Assembly: GCF_000411455.1 (NCBI RefSeq)
Contig: NZ_KE150458.1
Location: 756,876 to 820,875, forward strand
Direction: 5' to 3'
Origin: Microbacterium sp. oral taxon 186 str. F0373
Lineage (GTDB): Bacteria; Actinomycetota; Actinomycetes; Actinomycetales; Microbacteriaceae
Length of the DNA stretch: 64,000 bases
The notes under the pieces are model-generated. The model saw only the letters and a program-made list of their open reading frames with translations, had not been told where the DNA came from and made no database searches. This document shows, in pieces, positions 1-12,771 of this stretch. The number at the start of each line of letters is the position of its first letter. Position 1 is the stretch's first letter. Both the position numbers and the translations under genes were made by a program.

Positions 1-804
1 CCCGCCGACATGCCCGCCACAGGCCAGCAGGGCACGATCGAGATCCCCGCGACGCAGTCGGGCTTCTCCGCGCGGCTGGCAGGATTTTACAAGCCCCCCG
101 CGGCACTCACGGCACACCCGCCCCGGTTGCCGTTGGTGATCATGATGATGGGCCAACCGGGTGATCCCGATCCGCAGTACATCGCGAAGATCCTGGACGC
201 GCAGGCGCAGAAGAACAACGGCCTTGCACCCTACGTTCTCGTCGTCGATCAACTGGGCGACCCGACCAAGGATCCGGCGTGCGCGGACTCGGCGACGTAC
301 GGCAACGTGGAGACGTACGTCACGAAGGACGTCGTCGCCTTCGCCCGTACTCTGCCGGTGCAGCAACGGCCGCACCAATGGGTGATCGCCGGCTACTCGA
401 ACGGCGGTGGGTGCGCCTTCAAATACGCCGCCGAGCACCCCGAGGTCTGGGGCAACCTGCTGTCGATCAGCGGTGAGATCGTCCCCGGATCGGAGCATCC
501 CGACGAGACGATCGCCGACGTCTACGGCGGCTCGCGCGCCGCGTTCGACGCGGCAGCGCCCGCCAGCATCCTCGCCTCGGGCTCCTTCTCCTACACCGAC
601 GAATGGGCCCTGTTCACGGCCGGTGAGAACGACCCGGCGTACATCGACCAAGCCCGGCACGGCGCTGCCGCCGCGTTCTCGGCAGGTTGGCAGGCCGACA
701 GCTACGTGGTCCCCGGCGCCGGTCACGTGGTCGACGCCTTGGAGGGCGGGCTCGCCGAAGGCTTCGCCCGGCTGTATCCCCGCCTCGGCCTCTCTGCACC
801 CTGA
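1..804 (+). CDS. alpha/beta-hydrolase fold esterase (5'-truncated by window edge)
   Basis: Putative serine esterase of the esterase-D-like alpha/beta-hydrolase group. Counting from the first in-window ATG (base 10), the nucleophile elbow GYSNGG places Ser130, GEND places Asp208 and GAGH places His239, a complete catalytic triad in the right order. The frame is open to the left edge (codons before the ATG read P-A-D), and relatives usually carry an N-terminal membrane region, so the true start probably lies outside the window. Substrate cannot be told. It ends 73 nt before the next gene, which has its own promoter. Confidence 0.75.
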   Translation, partial: PADMPATGQQGTIEIPATQSGFSARLAGFYKPPAALTAHPPRLPLVIMMMGQPGDPDPQYIAKILDAQAQKNNGLAPYVLVVDQLGDPTKDPACADSATYGNVETYVTKDVVAFARTLPVQQRPHQWVIAGYSNGGGCAFKYAAEHPEVWGNLLSISGEIVPGSEHPDETIADVYGGSRAAFDAAAPASILASGSFSYTDEWALFTAGENDPAYIDQARHGAAAAFSAGWQADSYVVPGAGHVVDALEGGLAEGFARLYPRLGLSAP

Positions 805-845
805 ATCGCCCGCACCGCCTGAGCGGCGGCTCAGGCTCCCACGCG

Positions 846-851
846 TAGACT
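846..851 (+). promoter_or_regulatory. -10 element TAGACT of the MBL-Rieske gene
   Basis: TAGACT fits the actinobacterial TANNNT -10 hexamer. It predicts a start of transcription about 20 nt before the ATG at 878, leaving room for the Shine-Dalgarno run AGGAGG at 868-873. No convincing -35 is seen. Confidence 0.45.
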
Positions 852-877
852 CGGGAGCTGTTCGACCAGGAGGACCC

Positions 878-2443
878 ATGCGGATCACAGGCCTCGGCCA
901 CGCCGGAATGTTCATCGAGACGACGGGCGGCAGCATCCTCTGCGACCCCGTGATGGGTCCGAGCTTCTTCGGCTCATGGTTCCCGTTCCCCGACAACCGC
1001 GGCCTGGACTGGGAGCGCTTCGGGAAGGCGGACTTCCTCTACATCTCGCACCGCCACCGCGATCACTTCGACCCGGCGCTGCTGGAGCGCTACGTGCCGA
1101 AGGACATCCGCGTCCTGCTGCCGGAGTACCCGACGGACGACCTCGAGGTGGACCTCCGCCGCCTCGGCTACGACAACATCGTCTACACGCAGGCAGGGCA
1201 GACTCTGGAGTATCCGGGTGGGCTGAAGATCATGGTGACGCCGCTGCGGGCGCCCAGCGACGGACCCATCGGCGACTCATCACTGAGCGTGGACGACGGC
1301 ACCGCCAGCATCCTGAACCAGAACGACTCGCACCCCCTCGACCTCGATCGTCTGCTGTCGTTCTCCAAGCCCGACGCCTACTTCACGCAGGTCTCCGGCG
1401 CGATCTGGTGGCCCATGGTCTACGACCTGCCGCAGGACTCGAAGCAGCACTTCGCGAAGCTCAAGCGCGACGCGCAGAACAAGCGGGCGATGTATTACAT
1501 CGAGAAGGTGGATGCCGAGCACGTCTTCCCGATGGCGGGCCCGCCCATGTTCCTGCGCGAAGACCTCTTCCGCTTCAACGGGTGGGGGCTGGAGGACGAC
1601 TCGATCTTCACCGATCAGCGCCAGTTCCTCGCGCACATGCGCGCCGAGCGTCCCGACCAGAAGGGCTACGAGTTCGTGCCCGGCACGCAGGTCGACCTCA
1701 ACGGTGGCGTGATCGAGATCACGCAGACCCTCTACACGCCGGAGGAGATCGACCGGGTCTTCGACGACAAGTGGGCCTACCTCGCCGAGCAGCGCGACAG
1801 CCGCCAGGCGGAGGTCATCGCGGAGATCGAGACGCGAGCCGAGCCGATGGCACCGGATGAGATGCTCGCCGCGCTGCAGGAATGGTGGGAGCCGCTGCTG
1901 CGTCGCGCCCGCACGATCCGCACCGGCGTCGGCGGCAACGTCCGCTTCCGCATCGGCGAGCTCGACCTGCTCGTCGACTTCCCCAAGGCGAAGGTGCGGG
2001 AGTACGCGGGGGAGGAGTGCATCTACTGGTACACGATCCCGGCCGATCTCGTCTCCACCAACATCCGCGATCACGAGATCGACTGGTCGAACTCGATCTT
2101 CCTGTCGATGCAGTTCGAGGTCGGCCGCAGCGGCAAGTTCAACGAGTTCCTCACGACCTTCCTGAAGTGCCTGTCCCGCGACCGCATCGAGTACGTCGAG
2201 AACTGGTATGCGGAGCAGTCGGACCAGACCGAGGATGCAGAGATCGGCGAGTGGACTGTGCAGCGTCGCTGCCCTCACCTGCGCGCCGACCTCACCAAGA
2301 CCGGCAAGATCGAGGACGGCGTGCTCACCTGCGCGCTGCACGACTGGAAGTGGGATCTGGCGAGCGGGCAGTGCCTCACCGCGCCCGGGCACCCCATCCG
2401 TGCATCTCGGGTCGTCGAAACGGCATCCGCGCAGACCTCGTGA
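878..2443 (+). CDS. MBL-fold metallohydrolase with C-terminal Rieske [2Fe-2S] domain
   Basis: A 521-residue two-domain protein. The N-terminal part is a UlaG-like metallo-beta-lactamase fold with metal motif HRHRDH at residues 58-63. The C-terminal end is a Rieske cluster site: Cys465-x-His467 followed by Cys485-x-x-His488. The combination resembles the architecture of CMP-N-acetylneuraminate hydroxylase-like proteins with domain order reversed; substrate and electron donor are unknown. Start chosen at 878 because AGGAGG lies 4-9 nt upstream and the MBL strand begins at once; the open frame upstream to 407 is only a shadow of the esterase gene. Probably a cytosolic iron-sulfur redox/hydrolase enzyme. 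Confidence 0.8.
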   Translation: MRITGLGHAGMFIETTGGSILCDPVMGPSFFGSWFPFPDNRGLDWERFGKADFLYISHRHRDHFDPALLERYVPKDIRVLLPEYPTDDLEVDLRRLGYDNIVYTQAGQTLEYPGGLKIMVTPLRAPSDGPIGDSSLSVDDGTASILNQNDSHPLDLDRLLSFSKPDAYFTQVSGAIWWPMVYDLPQDSKQHFAKLKRDAQNKRAMYYIEKVDAEHVFPMAGPPMFLREDLFRFNGWGLEDDSIFTDQRQFLAHMRAERPDQKGYEFVPGTQVDLNGGVIEITQTLYTPEEIDRVFDDKWAYLAEQRDSRQAEVIAEIETRAEPMAPDEMLAALQEWWEPLLRRARTIRTGVGGNVRFRIGELDLLVDFPKAKVREYAGEECIYWYTIPADLVSTNIRDHEIDWSNSIFLSMQFEVGRSGKFNEFLTTFLKCLSRDRIEYVENWYAEQSDQTEDAEIGEWTVQRRCPHLRADLTKTGKIEDGVLTCALHDWKWDLASGQCLTAPGHPIRASRVVETASAQTS

Positions 2444-2464
2444 TGCGTCGCTGACGTAGCGGGA

Positions 2465-3839
2465 TCACGTCGTCAGGATTCGTCTCACGCGTTTCTTCCG
2501 TCGCACGGGCGACGTCGTCACCGGCCGCCACCGATGATCCGTGCCGTGCCAGGGCGGCGCTTTAACCTCGGGCACCCCGCTGTTCATGCCCAGCTGCCAG
2601 CCGATGCGGTCGAGGAAGCGGTGGTGGTACCAGCATCCCCACGGCTACCCCACACGCCGCGGCGCGGCGCGCGGTTCCCCTCGCCGCGTGGGCCCAGCAG
2701 GACGCCGTTGTCGGTGTGTGTCGGGCCGCCTCGGGCATGCTCGGTGACATGGTGGATCTCGCACCAGCCGGCGGGCACGCCGCAGCCGGGGATGACGCAG
2801 CCGCCGTCGCGAAGGGCGATGGCGCGACGCTGGTACCGGTTGAACACGCGCTCCTCGGTGCCGATCGCGACGATGCGACCGTCTGAGCCGGTGACGACGC
2901 GCTGGATCGCACCCGCGCAGGCGACGTGGCGGGCGACCAGCGTGCTGACAGGCTGATCGCAGCCCTGCGCGTGGGCGAAGCCCGTGCCGGAGACGAGATC
3001 GTCGGAGTCGACTTCTGCGGGCGAGTGCGCTCGTCCCGGACGATGAGCGGGGCGTCGGCGGCGGTGATCGGGTCGTCGAAGGCGACGGCAGGGAACAGCT
3101 GCGCATCGAAGATCGTCTGCAGCTGAGCGGCCACCTCCGGCAGGAGCGTTCCGCGGATCGGAACTCCTCCCGCGGTGGCCACACCGAGCACGACCGAGCG
3201 CTTCCGCTCCGCGATACGCTCGCGCGGCTCGGCGCCGTCCTGATCGAGCGCGAGCGCCCACGTCTGCGCGTGGATGCGCAGCAGCTCGGCGCAGGCGGGC
3301 GGCGCGGCATCCGGCCCCTCGCCCCGGGCCTCCGCGACGACGAGGTCGGCGGCTTCCCGGCGTGCGTCCGCGGAGACACGCGGCGCGGTCTGCTGGAGCG
3401 GTCCGGTGATCGCGAGGATGCCGTCGGTACCGACCACCCCGTCGACCATCGCGGCCCGCACCGACGGGAACGGCGCGTCGAGCGCCTCACCGGTCGTGGG
3501 CGACACGGCGCGGCGGACGGCCGTCGCCGCCCGCTGCAGCCGGGCCGCCGACCGCGGTTCGAGCCGGGTGAGCGTCTGCAGCAGTTCGGTGACATCGCGG
3601 CATCCGAGGTGGGAGGTCATCCGCTCGTCGCGCACGAGGTGCTCCGAACGCCGCATGGCCTCGCCGGTCGCGTCGATCAGGAGCGCCTCGACGAAGCGGA
3701 CGATCTCGGCGATCGCGGTGATCTGCCGGGCGAGCTCGCGTTCGGTGCCCCGCTCGAAGACACGGTTCGAGACCGCCGCACGCAGCACGTCCACGACCTG
3801 CGAACGCAGGTCATCGAGGGGCTGTGCGAGGAGATCCAT
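2465..3839 (-). pseudogene. DUF222 / HNH endonuclease (13E12-type) pseudogene
   Basis: Remains of a DUF222-HNH protein, a family abundant in actinobacteria. Translation starts at ATG 3839 (MDLLAQPLDDL) and is good through DERTRPQK near 3012, then the match continues in a different frame (VDSDDLVSGTGFAHAQGCD), with roughly 20-30 family residues missing at the junction. The HNH part (CVIPGC, WCEIHHVTEHARGG) follows. After NGVLL a block of 59 nt (about 2631-2690) separates it from the continuation CWYHHRFLDRIGW, which is in the third frame and runs to a stop at 2465. Two lesions, one deletion-like and one insertion of 59 nt, make an active enzyme very unlikely. Confidence 0.8.
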
Positions 3840-4001
3840 ACCCCCATTCTGCCGAGGGCCTCCGACATCGCACGCTGGAAAAGTCCAGATCGAGAGAGGA
3901 AACATCAAATGCTGGTCCTCGCCCTCACCGCCGCCCGCGCAGGCGTGCGGCGCGCGATCGCGCCGGGGAGACCCACAACCTGAGGCGCCGCCTGGTTCGG
4001 G

Positions 4002-4007
4002 TAGAGT
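4002..4007 (+). promoter_or_regulatory. -10 element TAGAGT of the pyr operon
   Basis: TAGAGT at 4002-4007 would start the transcript near 4014, about 50 nt before the pyrR ATG, so that the PyrR hairpin lies close to the 5' end of the message. The -35 region is poor, as at other promoters in this window. Confidence 0.5.
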
Positions 4008-4025
4008 GGGACCGAACCACAGCAA

Positions 4026-4059
4026 CCTTTAACACCGTCCAGAGAGGCGGAGAAGGGAG
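4026..4059 (+). promoter_or_regulatory. PyrR-binding RNA hairpin overlapping the pyrR ribosome site
   Basis: The leader can fold with an outer stem CCTT (4026-4029)/AAGG (4053-4056), an inner stem TCC (4038-4040)/GGA (4049-4051) and the loop AGAGAGGC (4041-4048). The CCAGAGAGGC loop matches the known PyrR recognition loop. The 3' arm overlaps the Shine-Dalgarno GGGAG (4055-4059), seven bases before the ATG. This fits the translational repression described for Mycobacterium smegmatis pyrR: UMP-bound PyrR holds the hairpin and hides the ribosome site. No terminator hairpin is seen, so attenuation is unlikely. Confidence 0.7.
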
Positions 4060-4065
4060 CGGCGG

Positions 4066-4605
4066 ATGAGCACCGGTAACACGCGTACCGTGATGCAGAC
4101 AGCCGACATCGCCCGCGCACTGACTCGGATCTCCCACGAGATCTTGGAGTCCAACAAGGGGGCCGATGATCTCGTCCTCCTCGGCATCCCGACCCGGGGA
4201 GTGACGCTCGCCGGGCGCATCGGCGCCCTCCTCGGCGACATCTCCGGCACCTCCGTGCCGGTCGGCGCCCTCGACGTCACGATGTACCGCGACGACCTGC
4301 ACCGCAACCCCACGCGGACTCCCCGCCCGACGCAGATCCCGGCCGGAGGCGTCGACGGCAAGACCATCGTCCTGGTCGACGACGTGCTCTTCTCCGGACG
4401 CAGCATCCGTGCGGCCCTCGACGCGCTCGGCGACATCGGCCGCCCGGCCGCCGTGCGGCTCGCGATCCTCGTCGACCGGGGACACCGAGAGCTGCCGATC
4501 CGACCCGACTTCGTCGGCAAGAACCTGCCGAGCGCGCGCAGCGAGCGCGTCAACGTGCACCTGGCCGAGGTCGACGGCCTCGAAGAGGTGACGATCGCGT
4601 CATGA
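4066..4605 (+). CDS. pyrR: PyrR regulator / uracil phosphoribosyltransferase
   Basis: Bifunctional RNA-binding regulator of pyrimidine genes and uracil phosphoribosyltransferase, 179 aa, normal family length. The PRPP loop [13 protein letters not shown] (about residues 105-117) is intact, and a type I PRTase fold is evident throughout. First gene of the pyr operon; its stop overlaps the pyrB start (ATGA). It is expected to repress its own operon when UMP is abundant by binding the hairpin just upstream. Confidence 0.95.
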   Translation: MSTGNTRTVMQTADIARALTRISHEILESNKGADDLVLLGIPTRGVTLAGRIGALLGDISGTSVPVGALDVTMYRDDLHRNPTRTPRPTQIPAGGVDGKTIVLVDDVLFSGRSIRAALDALGDIGRPAAVRLAILVDRGHRELPIRPDFVGKNLPSARSERVNVHLAEVDGLEEVTIAS

Positions 4606-5582
4606 GGCACCTGCTCGACACCCGCACGCTCTCTCGCGATGACGCCCTGCGCATCCTCGACGTCGCCGAGGACATGCGCGACACCCAGTCGCGCGAGATC
4701 AAGAAGCTGCCGACCCTGCGCGGCAAGACGATCGTCAACCTCTTCTTCGAGGATTCCACCCGCACCCGGATCTCCTTCGAAGCGGCCGCGAAACGACTGT
4801 CCGCCGACGTGATCAACTTCTCCGCCAAGGGCTCCAGCGTCAGCAAGGGCGAGTCGCTCCAGGACACCGCCCAGACGCTGCAGGCGATGGGGGCGGATGC
4901 CGTGGTCATCCGTCATGGCGCCTCAGGCGCTCCGCAGACGCTCGCCACCAGCGGCTGGATCACCGCGGGGGTCGTCAACGCCGGTGACGGCACCCACGAG
5001 CACCCCACGCAAGCGCTCCTGGACGCGTTCACCATCCGCAAGCGCCGCTTCGGCGACGACAGCCGTGGCCGCGACCTCGCCGGCGTGCGGGTGGCGATCG
5101 TGGGGGACATCCTGCACTCGCGCGTGGCCCGCTCCAACGTGTGGCTGCTGCACACGCTCGGCGCCGAGGTCACCCTCGTCGCTCCGCCGACGCTGGTTCC
5201 GCAGGACGTGTCGCGGTGGCCGGCTCGCGTCGTCTACGACCTCGATGAGGCACTGTCCGCACGGCCCGACGCCGTCATGATGCTGCGAATCCAGCTGGAA
5301 CGCATGAACGCGGCATATTTCCCGACTGAACGGGAGTATTCCCGTCGATGGGGACTGGACGCCGCGCGTCTGGCCACTCTGGCGGACGGTAGCATTGTGA
5401 TGCACCCGGGCCCCATGAACCGGGGCCTGGAGATCTCCGCCGACGCCGCCGATTCCCCGCGATCGACCGTGCTGGAGCAGGTCGCGAACGGCGTCTCGGT
5501 GCGGATGGCGGTGCTGTACCTGGTGTTGGCCGGAGAGCGTCCCGGCGAGCGCGACACGAACGCAGAGGAGCACACCCCGTGA
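4602..5582 (+). CDS. pyrB: aspartate carbamoyltransferase, catalytic subunit
   Basis: Second step of UMP synthesis: carbamoyl phosphate plus aspartate gives carbamoyl aspartate. 326 aa; carbamoyl-phosphate loop STRTR at residues 52-56 and the HPTQ motif at 134-137 are present, as is a conserved Arg-rich aspartate domain (MLRIQLER). Translationally coupled to pyrR (4-nt overlap) and to pyrC (GTGA). No regulatory pyrI chain is found in the operon, as is usual for actinobacteria. Confidence 0.95.
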   Translation: MRHLLDTRTLSRDDALRILDVAEDMRDTQSREIKKLPTLRGKTIVNLFFEDSTRTRISFEAAAKRLSADVINFSAKGSSVSKGESLQDTAQTLQAMGADAVVIRHGASGAPQTLATSGWITAGVVNAGDGTHEHPTQALLDAFTIRKRRFGDDSRGRDLAGVRVAIVGDILHSRVARSNVWLLHTLGAEVTLVAPPTLVPQDVSRWPARVVYDLDEALSARPDAVMMLRIQLERMNAAYFPTEREYSRRWGLDAARLATLADGSIVMHPGPMNRGLEISADAADSPRSTVLEQVANGVSVRMAVLYLVLAGERPGERDTNAEEHTP

Positions 5583-6910
5583 CGGTTCGACACGCGTCGG
5601 CGCGCCCGACGATCATCCGCGGGGCCCGCATCGGCGACGGCGCGGCCACGGATCTCCTTCTCGAAGACGGCCGGATCAGCGAGATCGGCGGCGGACTGGC
5701 TCGCACCGGCGCCGACGTCGTGGATGCCGACGGTCTGATCGCCCTGCCGGGCCTGGTCGACCTGCACGTGCACCTGCGCGAGCCCGGATACGAGGCCTCC
5801 GAGACGGTGCTCACCGGCTCCCGCGCCGCGGCGGCCGGTGGCTTCACGACCGTGTTCGCGATGCCGAACACCTCGCCGGTCGCCGACACCGCCGGCGTCG
5901 TCGAGCAGGAGCTCGCCCTGGGCGAAGCGGCCGGCTACGTGCACGTGCAGCCGATCGGCGCCGTCACCGTCGGCCAGAAGGGCGAGCGTCTCGCCGAGCT
6001 GGGCGCGATGGCGTCCTCGCGGGCCCGCGTGCGCGTCTTCAGCGACGACGGCTTCTGCGTGTTCGACCCGCTCATCATGCGCCGCGCGTTGGAGTACGTG
6101 AAAGCGTTCGACGGCGTCGTGGCCCAGCATGCGCAGGACCCGCGCCTGACCGAGGGCGCGCAGATGAACGAGGGCTCCGTGTCGGCCGAACTCGGCCTCG
6201 CCGGGTGGCCGGCCGTCGCCGAGGAGTCGATCATCGCCCGCGATGTGCTGCTCGCCGAACACGTCGGCTCGCGTCTGCACGTGTGCCACCTCTCGACGGC
6301 CGGTTCGGTCGACATCATCCGGTGGGCCAAGAAGCGTGGAGTGAACGTGACCGCCGAGGTCACCCCCCACCACCTGCTGCTGACCGAGGAGCTCGTGCGC
6401 GGCTACGACGCGCGCTACAAGGTCAACCCGCCGCTGCGCCGCGACGAGGACGTGCAGGCCGTGCGCGAAGGCCTCGCCGACGGCACCATCGACATCGTCG
6501 CCACCGACCACGCGCCCCATCCCGCGGAGGCGAAGTCGTGCGAGTGGCAGGCCGCCGCCAACGGCATGGTCGGCCTCGAATCCGCGCTGCGCGTCGTGCA
6601 CCACGCGATGGTGCAGACCGGCATGCTGTCGTGGGACGACGTCGCCCGCGTGATGTCGGCGGCCCCGGCGCGCATCGGTCGGCTCGACGACGCCGGCACG
6701 CCGCTGGCCGTGGGAGCTGCGGCATCCCTCACGCTGTACGACCCCACTCCGACGCGGACGTTCGGCCGCGACGACCTGCGGGGCCGGAGCGTCAACTCGC
6801 CCTACCTCGGACGGGAGCTTCCGGGCGAGGTGCGCTGGACGTTCTTCCGCGGCGCCGCGACGGTCGCCAACGGCGTGGTGTCCGAGAGCATGGGGGAGGT
6901 GTCGGCATGA
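5579..6910 (+). CDS. pyrC: dihydroorotase
   Basis: Zinc amidohydrolase that closes carbamoyl aspartate to dihydroorotate. 443 aa, the class I long form. Metal ligands His63 and His65 lie in [10 protein letters not shown], and the late metal/catalytic Asp is in [15 protein letters not shown] start at 5579 overlaps the pyrB stop by 4 nt; an ATG overlap leads into the next gene. Cytosolic. Confidence 0.95.
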   Translation: MTVRHASARPTIIRGARIGDGAATDLLLEDGRISEIGGGLARTGADVVDADGLIALPGLVDLHVHLREPGYEASETVLTGSRAAAAGGFTTVFAMPNTSPVADTAGVVEQELALGEAAGYVHVQPIGAVTVGQKGERLAELGAMASSRARVRVFSDDGFCVFDPLIMRRALEYVKAFDGVVAQHAQDPRLTEGAQMNEGSVSAELGLAGWPAVAEESIIARDVLLAEHVGSRLHVCHLSTAGSVDIIRWAKKRGVNVTAEVTPHHLLLTEELVRGYDARYKVNPPLRRDEDVQAVREGLADGTIDIVATDHAPHPAEAKSCEWQAAANGMVGLESALRVVHHAMVQTGMLSWDDVARVMSAAPARIGRLDDAGTPLAVGAAASLTLYDPTPTRTFGRDDLRGRSVNSPYLGRELPGEVRWTFFRGAATVANGVVSESMGEVSA

Positions 6911-7461
6911 ACCGCGAAGGCGCCCTCCTCGTCATGATCGCCGTCGCAGTCGCCCTGCTGGCGCTGGGAGCATTCGCCTGGCGACGACGATCGCGGCGGG
7001 ATGCCGGGATCACCGCCCCCTTCGGGGAGGTGCCGGATGCCGCCGCCGTCCAGACCGTGTCGACCGGCTTCTACGTCGCCACGACCCGGCACGGCGACGC
7101 GCTCGAACGGCTCGCCATCCGCGGACTGGGCTTCCGCTCACGCGTCGACGTCACGGTCACCGACCGCGGCGTGGCGCTGGACCTCGTCGGCCAGCCGCGG
7201 ATGTTCGTCACGACCGAGCGCATCGTCTCCGTCGGCCGGGCCACCACCGCCATCGACCGCGTTGTCGAGCCGGGCGGTCTCGTCCGCCTCGCCTGGCGCG
7301 CCGAACGCACCGACGGGACGACCGAGACGGTCGACAGCTACCTCCGCCCGCAGGACCAGTCCGCTCAGGGACTCGCCGCTGCGATCACCGCCATCCTGCC
7401 GCCTTCGACCCCGACCGCGACAGACCAGACCTCCACCACTTCGACGGGAAACGCCGCATGA
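6907..7461 (+). CDS. PH-like domain membrane protein of the pyr operon (Rv1382-like)
   Basis: 184-aa protein with one N-terminal membrane helix (residues about 6-25), an Arg-rich cytosolic boundary WRRRSRRD, then a compact beta-rich domain. A small membrane protein lies at the same place between pyrC and carA in mycobacteria (Rv1382) and many actinobacteria. Its function is unknown; the conserved place suggests a link to membrane anchoring or regulation of pyrimidine synthesis, which is inference. Start at 6907 chosen because it gives ATGA overlap with the pyrC stop; its own stop overlaps the carA start. Confidence 0.8.
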   Translation: MNREGALLVMIAVAVALLALGAFAWRRRSRRDAGITAPFGEVPDAAAVQTVSTGFYVATTRHGDALERLAIRGLGFRSRVDVTVTDRGVALDLVGQPRMFVTTERIVSVGRATTAIDRVVEPGGLVRLAWRAERTDGTTETVDSYLRPQDQSAQGLAAAITAILPPSTPTATDQTSTTSTGNAA

Positions 7462-8608
7462 CCTTCTTGCTCGACCCCGCCGTCCTCGTCCTCGAAGACG
7501 GCTCCCGCCACCCCGGACGCGCGTACGGCGCCCGGGGCACGACCCTCGGCGAAGTCGTCTTCTCCACCGGCATGACCGGTTACCAGGAGACGCTCACCGA
7601 CCCCTCCTACGCGGGACAGATCGTCCTGCAGACCGCGCCGCACATCGGCAACACCGGAATGAACGGCGAAGACCCGGAGTCCCGTCGCATCTGGGTCGCC
7701 GGCTACATCGTGCGCGACCCTTCGCGCGTCGTGTCGAACTGGCGCGCCGACGAGTCGCTCGACGACGCCCTCATCCGTGACGGCATCGTCGGCATCGCGG
7801 GCGTCGACACCCGCGCCATCACTCGCGTACTGCGGTCTTCGGGCTCGATGCGCGGCGGCGTGTTCTCGGGCGAGGCCGCCGGCCTCGCGCCGGAGGAGCA
7901 GCTGCGCATCGTCCGCGAGGCCCCGCAGATGGCCGGCCAGAACCTCTCCGCCGCCGTCTCCGTGACCGCGGTCGAGGTGACCCCCGCCGCGGAGGGCGTC
8001 GAGCGCCTCGGCACCCTCGCCGTGCTCGACCTCGGCGTCAAGCGCGCGACGATCCTCAACCTCGCCGCCCGCGGGTTCGACGTGCACGTGATGCCGCAGT
8101 CGACCACGATCGACGAGGTCCGCGCCCTCGCGCCGGCCGCCGTGTTCTACTCGAACGGCCCCGGCGACCCCGCGGCATCCGACGACCACGTCGCCCTGCT
8201 TCGCGCCGTGCTGGATGACCGCACACCGTTCTTCGGCATCTGCTTCGGCAACCAGCTGCTCGGCCGCGCCCTCGGCTTCGGCACCTACAAGCTGCCGTTC
8301 GGGCACCGCGGCATCAACCAGCCGGTGCGCGACAAGCAGACCGGTCGCGTGGAGATCACGGCGCAGAACCACGGGTTCGCCGTCGACGCCCCGCTGGAGG
8401 GTGTCATCGACAGCCCGAACGGGTACGGCCGCGTCGAGGTGAGCCACATCGGCCTCAACGACAACGTCGTGGAGGGCCTGCGCGCTCTCGACATCCCCGC
8501 GTTCAGCGTGCAGTACCACCCCGAGGCCGCGGCCGGTCCGCACGACGCCAACTACCTCTTCGACCGCTTCGCCGACATGGTGCGCACCACTCTGGAGAAC
8601 AAGAACTG

Positions 8609-8609
<1 letters not shown>
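7458..8609 (+). CDS. carA: carbamoyl-phosphate synthase, small (glutaminase) subunit
   Basis: Class I amidotransferase subunit that hydrolyses glutamine and passes ammonia to CarB. 383 aa. Nucleophile Cys262 in [10 protein letters not shown], and His354/Glu356 in QYHPEAAAG, complete the triad. Coupled to the membrane protein gene by ATGA and to carB by a one-base TGATG overlap. Supplies carbamoyl phosphate for both pyrimidine and arginine synthesis. Confidence 0.95.
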
Positions 8610-11919
<3,310 letters not shown>

Positions 11920-11923
<4 letters not shown>

Positions 11924-12771
11924 TCTCGTCCGGTTCTCGACTGCCGTTCGGCTCTCGACTTCAGAAGGCCGTCGCGGCGCGCGGACGCCTGTGCGTCGGC
12001 ATTGACCCCCACGAAGCGCTCCTGCGCGAGTGGCGTCTCGGTGTCGACGCCGCCGGCGTCCGCGAGTTCGGGCTGCGCACGGTGGATGCCGCGGCATCCA
12101 CCGTCGCCGTCGTCAAGCCCCAGGTCTCGTTCTTCGAGCGATTCGGCTCGGCCGGGTACGCCGCCCTCGAAGAGGTGATGGCGGCGGCGCGCGCCGCGGG
12201 TCTGCTGGTGATCGCCGACGCCAAGCGGGGCGACATCGGCACCACGATGGACGCGTACGCCGCGGCGTGGCTCACGCCCGGCTCTGCGCTGGAGGCCGAT
12301 GCGCTGACCGTCAGCCCGTATCTGGGCGTGGGTGCACTGTCGTCGACGTTCGCGTACGCGCTCGCGCACGACAAGGGCGTCTTCGTCCTCGCCGCCACCA
12401 GCAATCCCGAAGCCGCGGGACTGCAGTCCGCCCGGCGTGGGCAGGAGACGGTGGCCGCGACGGTGGCCGCCGAGGTCGTCGCCGCTGATCCGACGGGTGC
12501 CGACGAGTGGGCGTCGCTGGGGCTCGTCGTCGGTGCGACGGTCGATCTCGCCGCGCTCGGGCTGCGTGCGTTCGAGCGTCCGGTTCCGCTTCTGGCGCCG
12601 GGCTTCGGCGCGCAGGGGGCGCAGCCGGCCGACCTCCCGCGTGTTTTCGGCGATCTCGCCGCGGCCGTCATCGCGAGCGAGAGCCGCAGCATCCTCTCGG
12701 CCGGCCCGGAGGGCCTCGCCGCACGCATCGCGGAGCGCGCAGAGCTGTACCGTGGAAGATCCCATGGCTGA
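11920..12771 (+). CDS. pyrF: orotidine 5'-phosphate decarboxylase (type 2)
   Basis: Last step of UMP synthesis. 283 aa, the longer type 2 form found in actinobacteria. Active-site [10 protein letters not shown] places Asp100, Lys102 and Asp105. GTG start overlaps the carB stop by 4 nt. pyrD and pyrE are not in this operon. The 3' end overlaps the next start by 8 nt. Confidence 0.93.

Noticed and set aside
12332..12763. Extended guanylate kinase reading frame upstream of 12764
   Set aside because: This part is a shadow inside pyrF; the ATG at 12764 has a ribosome site and begins the mIHF domain.
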